Counted from the first letter of the stretch, positions 5,976 to 14,894 are shown. The stretch is DNA of 23,920 bases from an uncultured Collinsella sp. (GCA_938036665.1 CALHWR010000032.1:1-23920), one strand, 5' to 3'. Numbers and translations are program-made. The notes: generated by a model from the sequence alone, not told the origin.

Positions 5976-8973
5976 ATCGCTCGACCAGCACGCGATTGAG
6001 CCGCCCCTCCACCAAGCGCTCGTATAGATGCCGCGTCTCGGGCTCGGGTACGCCATTGACCTGTTCCCTTAGATGGTGCATATGCCCGCTGTATAGCTCG
6101 ACGATATCGCGCCGCCGCCCCGCCGCACTGTAGACGCGCATGGCGCAGCGCACCATATCCTCACGCGCCGTTTCCTGTCGAAGCCCCGACTCCGCCAGCC
6201 AAATCGCCGACTGCAAATCGTTTTCTTCTAGAGCGGCATTTGCTCCCTTAATCATGCAATCGATGTACTTTGACTGCATAATGCGTCGCATACGCAAAAA
6301 GTAGGTGGGGTTACAGCCATTGGGAACATACAGCGGTCCGGCATAAAGCTGCTCAATCTTAAGGCACAGCTCAACTAAATGGGGCCCGCGCGCACCCGTG
6401 CGATTTCCCAAAACCTCGCGGCTTATCTGGTCAAACAGCCGTACATCGGTCTTGACGTAGTCGCCGTTGAGTCCGATGCATTCATTTTGGATGAGCACAC
6501 ACGACTTGCCATCCGGCGTCGGTCCCAAAGCCGACCGCAAGCGCGATATCGTCGAGTACAGGTTGTTGCGGGCGCTATTGAACTCGGCATGGGGCCACAA
6601 CTCCATGGCCAGCGTCTCACGATCGACGAGCGCATCCATGCCCAGCGCAAGCCGCTCGGCAAGTGTCGCCGCCTTCTTGCGGCGCCACATTTTGTCCGTG
6701 ATGGGAAACCCGTCGCGCTCGGCGCGAAACGCACCAAACATGCGAATCTCGATATGGTCAATGGTATCAACGGCTTCAACCTCGCCGGCCTGGAACAGGC
6801 GCTCGCCCTCCCCTTCCAAATCGTCGCGCAGCGAGTACCGCGACAGCTCGCGCACGGGAAGCTTCTTGCGAATCCTGGTCGCCGGCTCGCCCAGACAATG
6901 CATGGCAAGGCGCGCAAAGAGCCGATACGATGGCTCCAGAATCCCCGCACGATTCATGGACATCCAGGCCGCAAGATCGCTATCTCGCCCCGCGCAAGCC
7001 AAATGCAGCGCCACCATCCATGCTTCTGCGCCACCAACCTGCGTCTGGCTTATATCGAGTAACTCCGCTTCCTCGCGCACCGAAACCATCGAGGTGTTAC
7101 GCAGATACGCCGCGCGCTCCAGCAGCAATGCGTTATCGCGCATGTACGCAATCGACTCCTCGGCAAGTTTGAGCACTTGGACCGCACGGAACTTTGCATT
7201 AACCGGCCGTCCCTCTGCCAGCGACTGCCAGCCTTCTAGCAACAGGCCAAACAGCTGAATCTGGTTGTCGCGCATGCGCACGGCAAAACGATCGAGCTCG
7301 TTGAACGCCGCGTCGTCGGTTACCGGCAAGCCGGAAAGGAGCCGCCGTGCCGCCAACACCATGCGCACCCAGATAGCCATCGCCTTAAGCCCACGTACGT
7401 CGAGCACCTCCCGCACCACCGTCATCTCGTCGTCACGCTCGTCGGTTCCCGCAAACGACCCGTCAAAGAGCTCCACCAGCATGCTATCGGCCCGTATAAC
7501 AATCCCCGCAATGTCGAGCTCGCAGTCGTAGGCCTTGCACGTTTTGAGCTGCTGTAGAACGCCGCCGTCATCTCCCCGCTCGGTCAGACAGCGCTTGACC
7601 TCGATATGCGCAGACAACATATCGAGTGCGGTATGGGATGTCTCGATTTCTGGCACGGCCAGGTTCGTAGGAAGTCCAAGCCCGTTGTCCCCATAGCAAA
7701 CAGCCGTCAGTGTCTGGGCCGCCCTCCATGAAACAGGGTCTATTTCACAGGCCGCCCGTTCGCCCCCGCGCTCGATGACCGATGCCATATAGCGAGCGAG
7801 CTTTGTATTGGACACGCTGACCGCTGCCAGATATACGCCAAGCGCCTCGGCAGGCGTTGGCTCTGGAGCCGGATCGTCGGCATCGATCGTGCCCAGCGCT
7901 GCTCGGCAGATATCGGCCCCGTGCCCCGTCAGAGCCAGATCGACCCCATACTGCCCAGCAAGTTCAAGGACCGCATCACGGTCCAAAAAGGCGTCCGCCA
8001 GGCCCATCGCCGCATCGCATCGGCCCGCCTTAAGCAAAATCCGGGCCGCCCTCGGAACAAGTTCGGGGCGAACCTCGGCCACCAACTTACGCAAACGCAA
8101 GCGTCCGTTATCCTCCGTGCCCAGACACGTAAAACTCCGCTCGGCGGGATCCAAGCCAAAGATCGGGTAGTCGCGTACAAAGTAGGACTGGTCGACCATC
8201 GACAGCCTCATCCCACAAGCCTCGAGTTCTGCGATATTGCCCTCGCCCATCAAAATCATGAGACATGCCACGCAAAACAGCGCATTATTGTCGAGCGAAG
8301 CCAGGTCGACAAGTGCCGCGCCATATACGTTGACAATCTCGTTTTCGAGCAGACCGGCTACGTCGCCTTGGCCATACAGACCCGTCTGCAATGCCGAGAC
8401 GAGCTCGGGCACACCCTGCGTGAGCTGATAAAAGTCGAGCGATGTGCTGATCGAAAACGCCGATGCCCACGCCGAATACTCATAGGCATGCACCTTGAGC
8501 ATCTGCGCATTGATCTTAACCGAATCGCCCAGCCCATGAATCAGCTGACGATTTGAAGGACGGCAGGAGATAAAAACCCCTACCCCCATAGCGCGCAGGC
8601 CGCGAATCCTGTCGATGAGGTCTTCGGTATCGCGCTGATCGAGGTTTGGCACATTATCAATCGCGATAAGGGAGTGCGGTTTGTCTTTGAGTTCTTCGGT
8701 GACCACCTCGAGCTGCATAAACACCTCGCGCCCAGTGGCGCGATCGGCCTCGATAATCCGCACGGGGCCTCGCGTCGGGTCGCATTTAACCTCATGGGTG
8801 TACTGCAGCAGCACCGAGGTCTTCCCAAACCCGTCGGGCGCATAAAGAACCACGATGCCGGCCTTTCGGCCCTTGGCGATAAGCTCATTCATCAAGCGTT
8901 CGCGTCGCACCATATAGCCTCCGCCCAGCGGCATCAGCTCGAGGTCGTCTATACTGCCCAAATCGTTTACCAT
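5974..8973 (-). CDS. STAND-ATPase transcriptional regulator with C-terminal SARP/BTAD module
   Basis: This 999-aa cytoplasmic protein is probably a ligand-responsive transcription activator. Residues 43-53 (LYAPDGFGKTS) are a Walker A motif with Lys51, and SLIAIDNVPNLD near 105-115 fits Walker B, giving a MalT-like STAND ATPase head. A long, probably helical-repeat middle follows (about 250-735) with no motif I recognise. From residue 740 (HIEIRMFGAFRAERDG) the chain has the winged-helix fold of SARP/OmpR type (MWRRKKAATLAERLAL, then SARNNLYSTISRLRSALG), followed by a bacterial transcriptional activator domain up to the C-terminus. Classical SARPs such as AfsR place the DNA-binding/BTAD part first, so the order here is reversed. 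The ATG at 8973 has AGGAG 5 nt upstream. No obvious target is next to it; a 447-nt gap separates it from nagB. The ligand is unknown. Confidence 0.85.
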   Translation of the reverse strand: MVNDLGSIDDLELMPLGGGYMVRRERLMNELIAKGRKAGIVVLYAPDGFGKTSVLLQYTHEVKCDPTRGPVRIIEADRATGREVFMQLEVVTEELKDKPHSLIAIDNVPNLDQRDTEDLIDRIRGLRAMGVGVFISCRPSNRQLIHGLGDSVKINAQMLKVHAYEYSAWASAFSISTSLDFYQLTQGVPELVSALQTGLYGQGDVAGLLENEIVNVYGAALVDLASLDNNALFCVACLMILMGEGNIAELEACGMRLSMVDQSYFVRDYPIFGLDPAERSFTCLGTEDNGRLRLRKLVAEVRPELVPRAARILLKAGRCDAAMGLADAFLDRDAVLELAGQYGVDLALTGHGADICRAALGTIDADDPAPEPTPAEALGVYLAAVSVSNTKLARYMASVIERGGERAACEIDPVSWRAAQTLTAVCYGDNGLGLPTNLAVPEIETSHTALDMLSAHIEVKRCLTERGDDGGVLQQLKTCKAYDCELDIAGIVIRADSMLVELFDGSFAGTDERDDEMTVVREVLDVRGLKAMAIWVRMVLAARRLLSGLPVTDDAAFNELDRFAVRMRDNQIQLFGLLLEGWQSLAEGRPVNAKFRAVQVLKLAEESIAYMRDNALLLERAAYLRNTSMVSVREEAELLDISQTQVGGAEAWMVALHLACAGRDSDLAAWMSMNRAGILEPSYRLFARLAMHCLGEPATRIRKKLPVRELSRYSLRDDLEGEGERLFQAGEVEAVDTIDHIEIRMFGAFRAERDGFPITDKMWRRKKAATLAERLALGMDALVDRETLAMELWPHAEFNSARNNLYSTISRLRSALGPTPDGKSCVLIQNECIGLNGDYVKTDVRLFDQISREVLGNRTGARGPHLVELCLKIEQLYAGPLYVPNGCNPTYFLRMRRIMQSKYIDCMIKGANAALEENDLQSAIWLAESGLRQETAREDMVRCAMRVYSAAGRRRDIVELYSGHMHHLREQVNGVPEPETRHLYERLVEGRLNRVLVER

Positions 8974-9360
8974 GCCCGCTCCTCAACTCGACCGTATGGA
9001 CACTGTAACCGCAAGACCATACAAGCCGCGCTATGAATAGAGCGACCTTGTGTTTTAGTTTGTCTTTTGGTACGCAAGCGGCAAGTTTTTGTACAGCGAG
9101 GGCCGATTGTTATTAATCCCCCGACTAATCGGTCTTTAAGCAGGTAAATGGCTTGTCAGCTTGTCCCATCTAAGCGGCAGTGTAACGCAAATGAACAAGG
9201 TTCAGCCATGTCATTCAACTCGCCTAGCACCCGCTACCGTCTACGACCTTTTAGTGGCATTTTTGCATAGAATCTGGTAAGGAATGAATCAAACTGTTGG
9301 GCATCCGGCATTCGTCAAGCTTGCGGCAAGATTTTGGTCAAGTGAGCGGAAAGGGATAGC
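8974..9360. other. Gene-free intergenic stretch upstream of the regulator
   Basis: No convincing gene lies here. It must hold the promoter of the STAND-SARP regulator, but I see no consensus -35/-10 pair. It is AT-richer than its surroundings. A CCGATT (about 9103-9108) and AATCGG (about 9126-9131) pair form a spaced 6-bp inverted repeat that could be a binding site. The open frame starting at 9284 runs through the nagB terminator and is not a gene. Confidence 0.5.
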
Positions 9361-9389
9361 AAAAAGGCCCCCGCAAAGCGGAGGCCTTA
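9361..9389 (-). terminator. Intrinsic terminator of nagB
   Basis: Read on the minus strand, AAGGCCTCCGC and GCGGGGGCCTT form an 11-bp stem (one T-G pair) with a 3-base loop, followed by TTT. It lies about 30 nt past the nagB stop codon. Confidence 0.85.
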
Positions 9390-9420
9390 GGCAAGGCTAT
9401 GTCGAGGTGCAGGATTCGCG

Positions 9421-10149
9421 CTACTCGCAGAGCGAAAGGGCGGCCTCGTCGGCAACGACAACGCAGTTGGTGTGCAGCTGCAGGATCGAAGCCGGGCACG
9501 CGGGCGTAACCGGACCGTAGCACATATCATGCACGGCCTGAGCCTTGGCCTCGCCGTTGGCGACGACCAGGATCATGCGGGCATACATGATGGTCTGGGT
9601 ACCCATGGTGTAGGCCTGACGGGGAACGTCGTCGATGCTGTCGAACAGGCGGCTGTTGGCCTGAATGGTGCTCTCGGTGAGGTCGACGCAGTGCGTGCCC
9701 TTGGAGAAGTGGTCATCGGGCTCGTTGAAACCGATGTGGCCGTTGTTGCCAATGCCGAGCAGCTGCAGATCCGGGTAACCAGCGGCGGCGACGATCTTGT
9801 CGTACTCAGAGCAGGCAGCGGCGGCATCGGGGTTGGAACCGTCGGGCACATGCGTGTTGTTCAGGTCGATGTTGATGTGATCGAAGAAGTTCTCACGCAT
9901 GAAATAGTGATAGCTCTGGGGATCGTCGTGCGAAAGGCCGCGATACTCGTCCAGGTTGTAGGTGCTGACCTCGGCAAAGTCGACGTCGCCCTTCTCGTAC
10001 CAAGCAGCGAGCTGCTTGTAGGCACCGATCGGGGTGGAGCCGGTGGCAAGGCCCAGCACGCAGTCGGGCTTGAGAATAACCTGCGCCGAGATAATATTGG
10101 CTGCCTTGCGGCTCATATCCTCGTAGTCTTTAGCTTTAATGATCTTCAT
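9421..10149 (-). CDS. nagB: Glucosamine-6-phosphate deaminase
   Basis: NagB converts glucosamine-6-phosphate to fructose-6-phosphate and ammonia, the step that sends amino sugars into glycolysis. The 242-aa product has the full family pattern: LGLATGSTPIGAY for phosphate binding, YNLDEYRGL with catalytic Asp67, and LLGIGNNGHIGFNEP with His138. Length matches the short, non-allosteric-type bacterial enzymes rather than the 266-aa E. coli form. The ATG at 10149 has AAGGA 7 nt upstream; the open frame extends upstream to 10227 but that part does not look like NagB. A 272-nt, hairpin-rich leader separates it from the PTS IIA gene, suggesting its own control. With glmM nearby, the cluster holds both fates of glucosamine-6-phosphate. 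Confidence 0.96.
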   Translation of the reverse strand: MKIIKAKDYEDMSRKAANIISAQVILKPDCVLGLATGSTPIGAYKQLAAWYEKGDVDFAEVSTYNLDEYRGLSHDDPQSYHYFMRENFFDHINIDLNNTHVPDGSNPDAAAACSEYDKIVAAAGYPDLQLLGIGNNGHIGFNEPDDHFSKGTHCVDLTESTIQANSRLFDSIDDVPRQAYTMGTQTIMYARMILVVANGEAKAQAVHDMCYGPVTPACPASILQLHTNCVVVADEAALSLCE

Positions 10150-10399
10150 TACGCGTCCTTTCTCGTACAAGAGAGGCAAGGCTCCCCTTACAAGCACTTG
10201 CCCGCGGCCCGCGTCGGCCGCAACCAACGTGTGCGGCCACCAGGGCGAGGTCGCGTAATGTATGTGTCTCGTGTCTAGCCGCGTCGAGGCCCCTGCCCGT
10301 CCACGGTGACCCGAAGCCTTTTAGCTTCGGACAAATCCCATCTTGCCACGGAGGGCGTCCTCTTTCAAGGGCGCCCTCCGTAAACGTGTTTGAATTGTA
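10150..10399 (-). promoter_or_regulatory. Candidate promoter and structured leader of nagB
   Basis: On the minus strand a perfect-looking -10 box, TACAAT, sits at 10399-10394, though the -35 region (GCAAGT) is poor. Transcription from it would begin near 10387 and give a leader of about 240 nt. The leader opens with a 10-bp hairpin (10381-10348, ACGGAGGGCG with its complement), then a second hairpin CCGAAGC-6-GCTTCGG (10330-10311), then a GCGGCC/GGCCGC hairpin closer to the gene. None is followed by a T-run. A start exactly at the first hairpin is suggestive of an RNA-level control element, but the hairpins could also serve as the 3' end of the PTS IIA message. Confidence 0.45.
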
Positions 10400-10421
10400 G
10401 GCTAATGGCCACGTGCACTTG

Positions 10422-10919
10422 CTAGCGCTCGCGAGCAACGATGAGCTGGTCCATCTCTTCGACATGCACGCCAACGGAGCCCTTGATGCTCGAGAACTCA
10501 ACAGAGTTGCACACCAAGATGGGAACCGTCACATCGTAGCCCTCGGCAGCAATTGCCTCGCGATCGAACTCAATGAGCACATCGCCCTTATGGACGATGT
10601 CACCCACTTGCGCATGTACGGTAAAGTGTTTGCCCTCGAGCTGAACAGTGTCCAAACCAACGTGGATGAGCACGTCCAAGCCATCGACCGTGTTAAGCGC
10701 AACAGCGTGTCCCGTAGGAAAAATGGCCTCGACCTTGGCGTCTGCCGGCGCAATCACGCGCGTGCCGGTAGGCTGAATCGCCACGCCCTGGCCCAAAAGG
10801 CCGGTGGCAAATGTCTGGTCGTTTACCTCGGAAAGCGGAATGACGTCGCCCGAGATGGGAGCATCCAGCGTAAGGACTCGACCACGCATACCAAAAGACC
10901 TTAGGACTTTAGTGAACAT
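10422..10919 (-). CDS. Free-standing glucose-family PTS IIA component
   Basis: This 165-aa protein is a soluble EIIA-Glc-type domain, which accepts phosphate from HPr and passes it to a IIB domain. The block VLIHVGLDTVQLEGKHF contains the expected phosphorylation-site His86, and FPTGHAVAL contains the second conserved His71; the spacing of 15 residues equals that of His75 and His90 in E. coli Crr. Length matches a stand-alone IIA (E. coli Crr is 169 aa), so it must work with IIBC from elsewhere. The start at 10919 (MFTKVLRSFG) has GAGGGGGAG just upstream; the frame to 10940 lacks a site. It lies between glmM (71 nt upstream) and nagB. The sugar cannot be told; glucose or N-acetylglucosamine are both possible. 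The symbol crr could apply but is not assigned. Confidence 0.9.
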   Translation of the reverse strand: MFTKVLRSFGMRGRVLTLDAPISGDVIPLSEVNDQTFATGLLGQGVAIQPTGTRVIAPADAKVEAIFPTGHAVALNTVDGLDVLIHVGLDTVQLEGKHFTVHAQVGDIVHKGDVLIEFDREAIAAEGYDVTVPILVCNSVEFSSIKGSVGVHVEEMDQLIVARER

Positions 10920-10990
10920 GCTCCCCCTCGGACATACCAATTGACCAAAATAGCCTTAACAGTTTACCACTTGGCACTCGTTTTTGACCA

Positions 10991-12328
10991 TTAGGGAAGT
11001 TCGCGCTTGACAACCTCGACGATGTCGTCGACAACGCGCTGGGTCAGCTCGTGCGTCTCGGCCTCGGCCATAACGCGGACCAGCGGCTCGGTACCGCTCG
11101 GACGCACCAGAATGCGACCGCGGCCGTCAAGTTCCTTCTCGGCACCAGCGACGGCATCCCAGATGGGCTGGCAATCATCCAGACCAGCCTTGTTGTCGGA
11201 ATGCACGTTGACGAGTACCTGCGGGTACTTCTTCATGATGCCGGCAAGATCGGTGAGGGTACGACCGGTGCGCTTGAGCACGGCCAGCAGCTGCAGAGCC
11301 GTCACCAGACCGTCACCGGTGGTGTTGTGCTCCAGGAAGATGATGTGGCCGGACTGCTCGCCGCCGATGACGGCGCCATCCGCGAGCATACGCTCCAGAA
11401 CGTAGCGATCGCCCACGGCGGTCTGAACCATCTCGAAGCCCTGCTCCTTCATAGCGATGGAGAAGCCAAGGTTGCACATGACGGTCGAGACGATCTCGGA
11501 GTTGGCGAGCTTGCCGCGGGCGGCGAGGTCAGAACCGCAGATAGCCAGGATGTAGTCACCGTCGATCTCATTGCCCTCGCCGTCGACGAACAGCACGCGG
11601 TCGGCGTCGCCGTCGTGGGCCAGGCCGATATCGGCGTGGGTGCGCAGCACGAGCTCGCGCAGGGGCTCAAGATGGGTGGAGCCGCACTCAACGTTAATGT
11701 CAGTGCCGCAGTAATCGGTGTTGATGGCATGGACCGTGGCGCCCAGGCGCTGCAGCGCGGCAGGCGTGGTCTGGCAAGAAGCGCCATGACCGCAGTCGAC
11801 GGCAACGACTAGGCCATCGAGCCTCAGGCCATCAAGTGTATCGATGGCGTGGTCGACGTATGCCTTGCGAGCGTCCTTCATCTTGATAATGTGGCCCACG
11901 CCGGCGCCAGTCGGCAGCGTATCGGCAGCCATGGCTTCCTCGGACATGACCCAGGCGCTGATCTCTTCCTCGACAGCATCGGGAAGCTTCATACCCTTGC
12001 GGCTAAAGAACTTGATGCCGTTGAACTCCGGCGGATTATGCGAAGCAGAGATGACGATGCCGCCGTCGAGCTCGTTTTGGACGGTGAGCAGCGCCACGGC
12101 CGGCGTAGGGATAACGCCGCAGCAATGCGGACGGCCGCCCTCTGCCATAATGCCAGCGGTCAGAGCACTCTCGAGCATGGTACCCGAAAGACGCGTGTCG
12201 CGGCCGATGCAGATGTCCGGGCCAAGGAACTTGGTCGCCGCGCGGCCCAGGCGAAACGCGAGGTCGCACGAGAGGTCGGCATTGGCGACGCCACGGACGC
12301 CGTCGGTACCGAAGATGTTCTGGGGCAT
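10991..12328 (-). CDS. glmM: Phosphoglucosamine mutase
   Basis: GlmM interconverts glucosamine-6-phosphate and glucosamine-1-phosphate, the branch leading to UDP-GlcNAc and peptidoglycan. The 445-aa protein starts with the typical NIFGTDGVRGVAN, has the phosphoserine loop ISASHNPPEFNG with catalytic Ser96, the metal-binding loop DGDADRVLFVD near 240, a sugar-binding GGEQSGH near 325, and the C-terminal phosphate-binding RPSGTEPLVRVM. Length agrees with E. coli GlmM (445 aa). The ATG at 12328 has AAGGAG 7 nt upstream. A strong terminator lies between rpsI and this gene, so glmM needs its own promoter in the roughly 50 nt before its ribosome-binding site; I see only a TATATC there as a possible -10. 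It may be co-transcribed with the PTS IIA gene. Confidence 0.97.
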   Translation of the reverse strand: MPQNIFGTDGVRGVANADLSCDLAFRLGRAATKFLGPDICIGRDTRLSGTMLESALTAGIMAEGGRPHCCGVIPTPAVALLTVQNELDGGIVISASHNPPEFNGIKFFSRKGMKLPDAVEEEISAWVMSEEAMAADTLPTGAGVGHIIKMKDARKAYVDHAIDTLDGLRLDGLVVAVDCGHGASCQTTPAALQRLGATVHAINTDYCGTDINVECGSTHLEPLRELVLRTHADIGLAHDGDADRVLFVDGEGNEIDGDYILAICGSDLAARGKLANSEIVSTVMCNLGFSIAMKEQGFEMVQTAVGDRYVLERMLADGAVIGGEQSGHIIFLEHNTTGDGLVTALQLLAVLKRTGRTLTDLAGIMKKYPQVLVNVHSDNKAGLDDCQPIWDAVAGAEKELDGRGRILVRPSGTEPLVRVMAEAETHELTQRVVDDIVEVVKRELP

Positions 12329-12377
12329 AGGATCGCTCCTTCCCTAGCAGGCGATATACAACCGCCCACCCTAGTCG

Positions 12378-12421
12378 AAAAAGAAAAGCGGGACCCGCCG
12401 AGGAATCGGCAGGCCCCGCTT
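12378..12421 (-). terminator. Intrinsic terminator of the rplM-rpsI operon
   Basis: On the minus strand AAGCGGGGCCTGCCGA pairs with TCGGCGGGTCCCGCTT over 16 bp (two G-T pairs) with a 4-base TTCC loop. TTTTCTTTTT follows. It begins about 30 nt after the rpsI stop. Confidence 0.95.
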
Positions 12422-12451
12422 GTACATTGTATCTCGAAAGGAGATAAAACC

Positions 12452-12847
<396 letters not shown>

Positions 12848-12849
12848 CT

Positions 12850-13293
12850 TTAAGCCTCCAGCTCAATCTTCGTGGGGTTCTGGGCAGCATGCGGATGCTC
12901 GGCACCAGCGTAGACCTTAAGCTTGGTCATCTGGGCACGGCCGAGGGTGGTCTTGGGCAGCATACCGCGAACGGCGCGCTCGATGACCTTCTCCGGGTGC
13001 TTCTCCATAGCCTGGCGGAAGCTCTCAGCCTTGAGGCCGCCGTTGTAGCCGCTGTGGCGATAATAGGTCTTCGTGTCGGCCTTGTTACCGGTAAGCTGGA
13101 CCTTATCGGCGTTGATGACGACAACGAAGTCGCCGCAGTCGCTGTTGGGCGTGAACTGGGGCTTGTTCTTACCGCGCAGGATCATTGCGATCTGGGTGGC
13201 AAGACGGCCCAGGACAGCACCATCGGCGTCGACGAGAACCCAGTTGCGCTGGACCTCGCCCTGCTTGGCGTAGTGAGTCGATTTCGAAATCAC
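12850..13293 (-). CDS. rplM: 50S ribosomal protein uL13
   Basis: The 147-aa product matches uL13, an early-assembling 23S rRNA-binding protein. Visible blocks include [16 protein letters not shown], the [25 protein letters not shown] core split by K-rich segments, [10 protein letters not shown] and [13 protein letters not shown]. The start codon is GTG at 13293-13291, with GGAGGAG 7 nt before it, so the first residue is Met although the codon is GTG. It is the first gene of the rplM-rpsI operon, with a near-consensus promoter about 70 nt upstream. Confidence 0.98.
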   Translation of the reverse strand: MISKSTHYAKQGEVQRNWVLVDADGAVLGRLATQIAMILRGKNKPQFTPNSDCGDFVVVINADKVQLTGNKADTKTYYRHSGYNGGLKAESFRQAMEKHPEKVIERAVRGMLPKTTLGRAQMTKLKVYAGAEHPHAAQNPTKIELEA

Positions 13294-13359
13294 TTAGACT
13301 CCTCCATGTACAGTACGTGTTGTTACAGAGATTCACGGGGCTCTGCAAGTAACCCGTCC

Positions 13360-13387
13360 ATATTACCCCGCTCGCCGTACGAGTCAA
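13360..13387 (-). promoter_or_regulatory. Sigma-70-type promoter of rplM-rpsI
   Basis: On the minus strand TTGACT (13387-13382) and TAATAT (13365-13360) are separated by 16 bp, each differing from consensus at few positions. Transcription would start near 13353, giving a leader of about 60 nt before the GTG. Confidence 0.75.
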
Positions 13388-13487
13388 CAGGTATTTTGGC
13401 TCCGACCAGAGTTTCTGCACATGTCATCCACGAGCCGTGATTTTTCCAACTCTTTAGCTGTTGTCATTTTTTGAGGGTTCGCCGTCG

Positions 13488-14366
13488 CTAGCGCTCAACG
13501 AACTCTTGGATTTCCGCGAGCAGGCGCTTTGCCTCCTGACGGCCCTGGATATACAGGTCCAAAAGCTTTGCCGGATCGTGCTCGACATGGCCGACCTCGA
13601 CCGGCTTTTGCGGAGCGATGACCAGCGCGCGGCCCTCGCGCTCATACTTCCACAGGTGCATGCGCTGGAGGTTATAGCGGTCGTGGCGCGTCTCGATAGC
13701 CTCGAGCAGGTAGGGGTAGTCGGCATAGCGGGCGCGCGCGGCAGGCATAAACTCGTAGGGCTTTTTCTCGTACGAGCGGTCCTGGGTGACGATGACGACC
13801 GCACGGTCGAAGCCCGCCTCCTCGAGCACATGCTCGATAGGAACCGAATCGGCCACGCCGCCGTCGACGTATTTGTGCCCGTCGATCTCGACCGGCGGCG
13901 TCACCAGCGGCAGCGAGGTGGAGGCGCGCACAGCATCGAGGTCGAGCACGGCGCTTTTGACCGGCAGGTAGGCAGCGGTTCCAAACAGCATGTCCGTCGC
14001 GACGGCGTACATCTCGATGGGGCTCGCGTCGAACGCCTCGTTGTCAAAGGGATCCAGGCGGTCCTGGATATCGTTGAAGATAAAGTCGTAACCCACGATG
14101 GAGCCCGTGGATGCGAAGGATGCGGCACCCATGTAGCGGTTGTCATTGCAGAAGGTCAGGTTGATGCGATTGACGCGACCGATCTGGTGTGACTTGTAGT
14201 TGACGCCGTTGAGCGCACCGGCCGATACGCCGTACACCGCCGGAATTTCGACACCGGCCTCCATGAGGACGTCGAGCACGCCGGCGGTAAACTGCCCACG
14301 AAAACTGCCACCCTCCAAGACGAGCGCGACCTTGCCGGCGTTCTTTGCCTTATCTTCTGCAGTCAT
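13488..14366 (-). CDS. Patatin-like phospholipase
   Basis: This 292-aa protein belongs to the patatin/RssA-type serine hydrolases, which act on acyl esters of lipids using a Ser-Asp dyad. The oxyanion-hole glycine run LEGGSFRGQFTAG lies at about 17-29, the nucleophile elbow GVSAG has Ser48, and DGGVADS contains the partner Asp168, so the catalytic set is complete. There is no signal peptide or transmembrane segment, so it is probably cytoplasmic or peripherally membrane-bound. The C-terminal 80 residues are charged and helical. The ATG at 14366 has a strong AGGAGG site 6 nt upstream. Its leader, if long, would run through the 62-bp hairpin array. No clear terminator separates it from the rplM promoter. 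The physiological substrate is unknown. Confidence 0.9.
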   Translation of the reverse strand: MTAEDKAKNAGKVALVLEGGSFRGQFTAGVLDVLMEAGVEIPAVYGVSAGALNGVNYKSHQIGRVNRINLTFCNDNRYMGAASFASTGSIVGYDFIFNDIQDRLDPFDNEAFDASPIEMYAVATDMLFGTAAYLPVKSAVLDLDAVRASTSLPLVTPPVEIDGHKYVDGGVADSVPIEHVLEEAGFDRAVVIVTQDRSYEKKPYEFMPAARARYADYPYLLEAIETRHDRYNLQRMHLWKYEREGRALVIAPQKPVEVGHVEHDPAKLLDLYIQGRQEAKRLLAEIQEFVER

Positions 14367-14403
14367 ATCGACCTCCTGCGATTGCGTTTTGGCTTTCTTC
14401 TAC

Positions 14404-14700
14404 CCAGTTTTGGGATGGAGGGCGCGCAGGTTTTTCGAGGCGGCAGGTGAAGCGGAAAGTGTGTCCCAGTTTGAGGCGGGATTACGGGATGCGCTTTCCG
14501 CTTGGACCGCCGTTGGGAAAGCGCGACCCGTTCTGAGCGCGGATTCCGGGATGAACTTTCCGCTTGAGGCGTCTTCCGGAAAATGAATCCCATTCCGAGC
14601 GTCGATTCCGGGATGCAGTTTCCGCTTGAAACGTCATCCGGAAACCGCATCCCAGTCTGAGCCGGAATTCTGGGATGGATTTTCCGCCTGGGGCGACGTT
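14404..14700. repeat. 62-bp tandem array of hairpin-forming repeats
   Basis: The motif GGGATG recurs at 14412, 14486, 14548, 14610 and 14672, spacings of 74, 62, 62 and 62 bp. Each unit reads roughly CCCAnTnTGAGCGnGGATT, CGGGATG, a TTTCCGCTTG arm, a variable loop, then CCGGAAA and ATCCC. The unit folds into a hairpin: GGGAT pairs with ATCCC and TTTCC with GGAAA. Pairing is kept though bases differ, for example GCGCTTTCC/GGAAAGCGC in the second copy and GTTTCCG/CGGAAAC in the fourth. The last copy has only the left half. It lies between the patatin gene and tmRNA, and the open frames through it are repeat artefacts. Confidence 0.8.
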
Positions 14701-14762
14701 GATGCGGGGCATGGCAGGCTGCAGTCCGATCGGCATCGAATCTATATCCAGTCGAGGCTTTG

Positions 14763-14894
14763 CGCGGAGAATCCGCGTATTTGCTTCGCAAATCCGCACC
14801 GGCTTCGGCCGCCTGCCGGCGTCCTCGCCCGCTCGCTACAAACGCTTCGCGTTTGCTTAACGCTCGCGCCCTGCATAGAGTTCGATTCTCCGCG
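14763..14894. other. Multi-hairpin element (candidate structured RNA)
   Basis: An 11-bp perfect closing stem, CGCGGAGAATC (14763-14773) with GATTCTCCGCG (14884-14894), encloses at least three internal hairpins: ATTTGC-TTC-GCAAAT, CCGGC...GCCGG and AAACGC-TTC-GCGTTT. The right end, GAGTTCGATTCTCCGCG (14878-14894), is an exact inverted copy of the T-arm region of the adjacent tmRNA (14961-14977). I see no tRNA anticodon arm and no coding potential. It may be a small RNA, a cruciform-forming repeat or a relic of a rearranged tmRNA 3' end. Confidence 0.45.

Noticed and set aside
9284..9520. Small plus-strand gene beginning ATG at 9284
   Set aside because: Its AAGGA touches the ATG with no spacing, it reads through the nagB terminator into the antisense of nagB, and the protein looks random.
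13388..13487. Terminator of the patatin gene
   Set aside because: Only a 4-5-bp CAAC/GTTG or TTGAG/CTCAA pairing is possible; too weak to call.
14404..14700. CRISPR array
   Set aside because: The 62-bp units are contiguous and diverged, with no identical repeats separated by unique spacers, and there are no cas genes.
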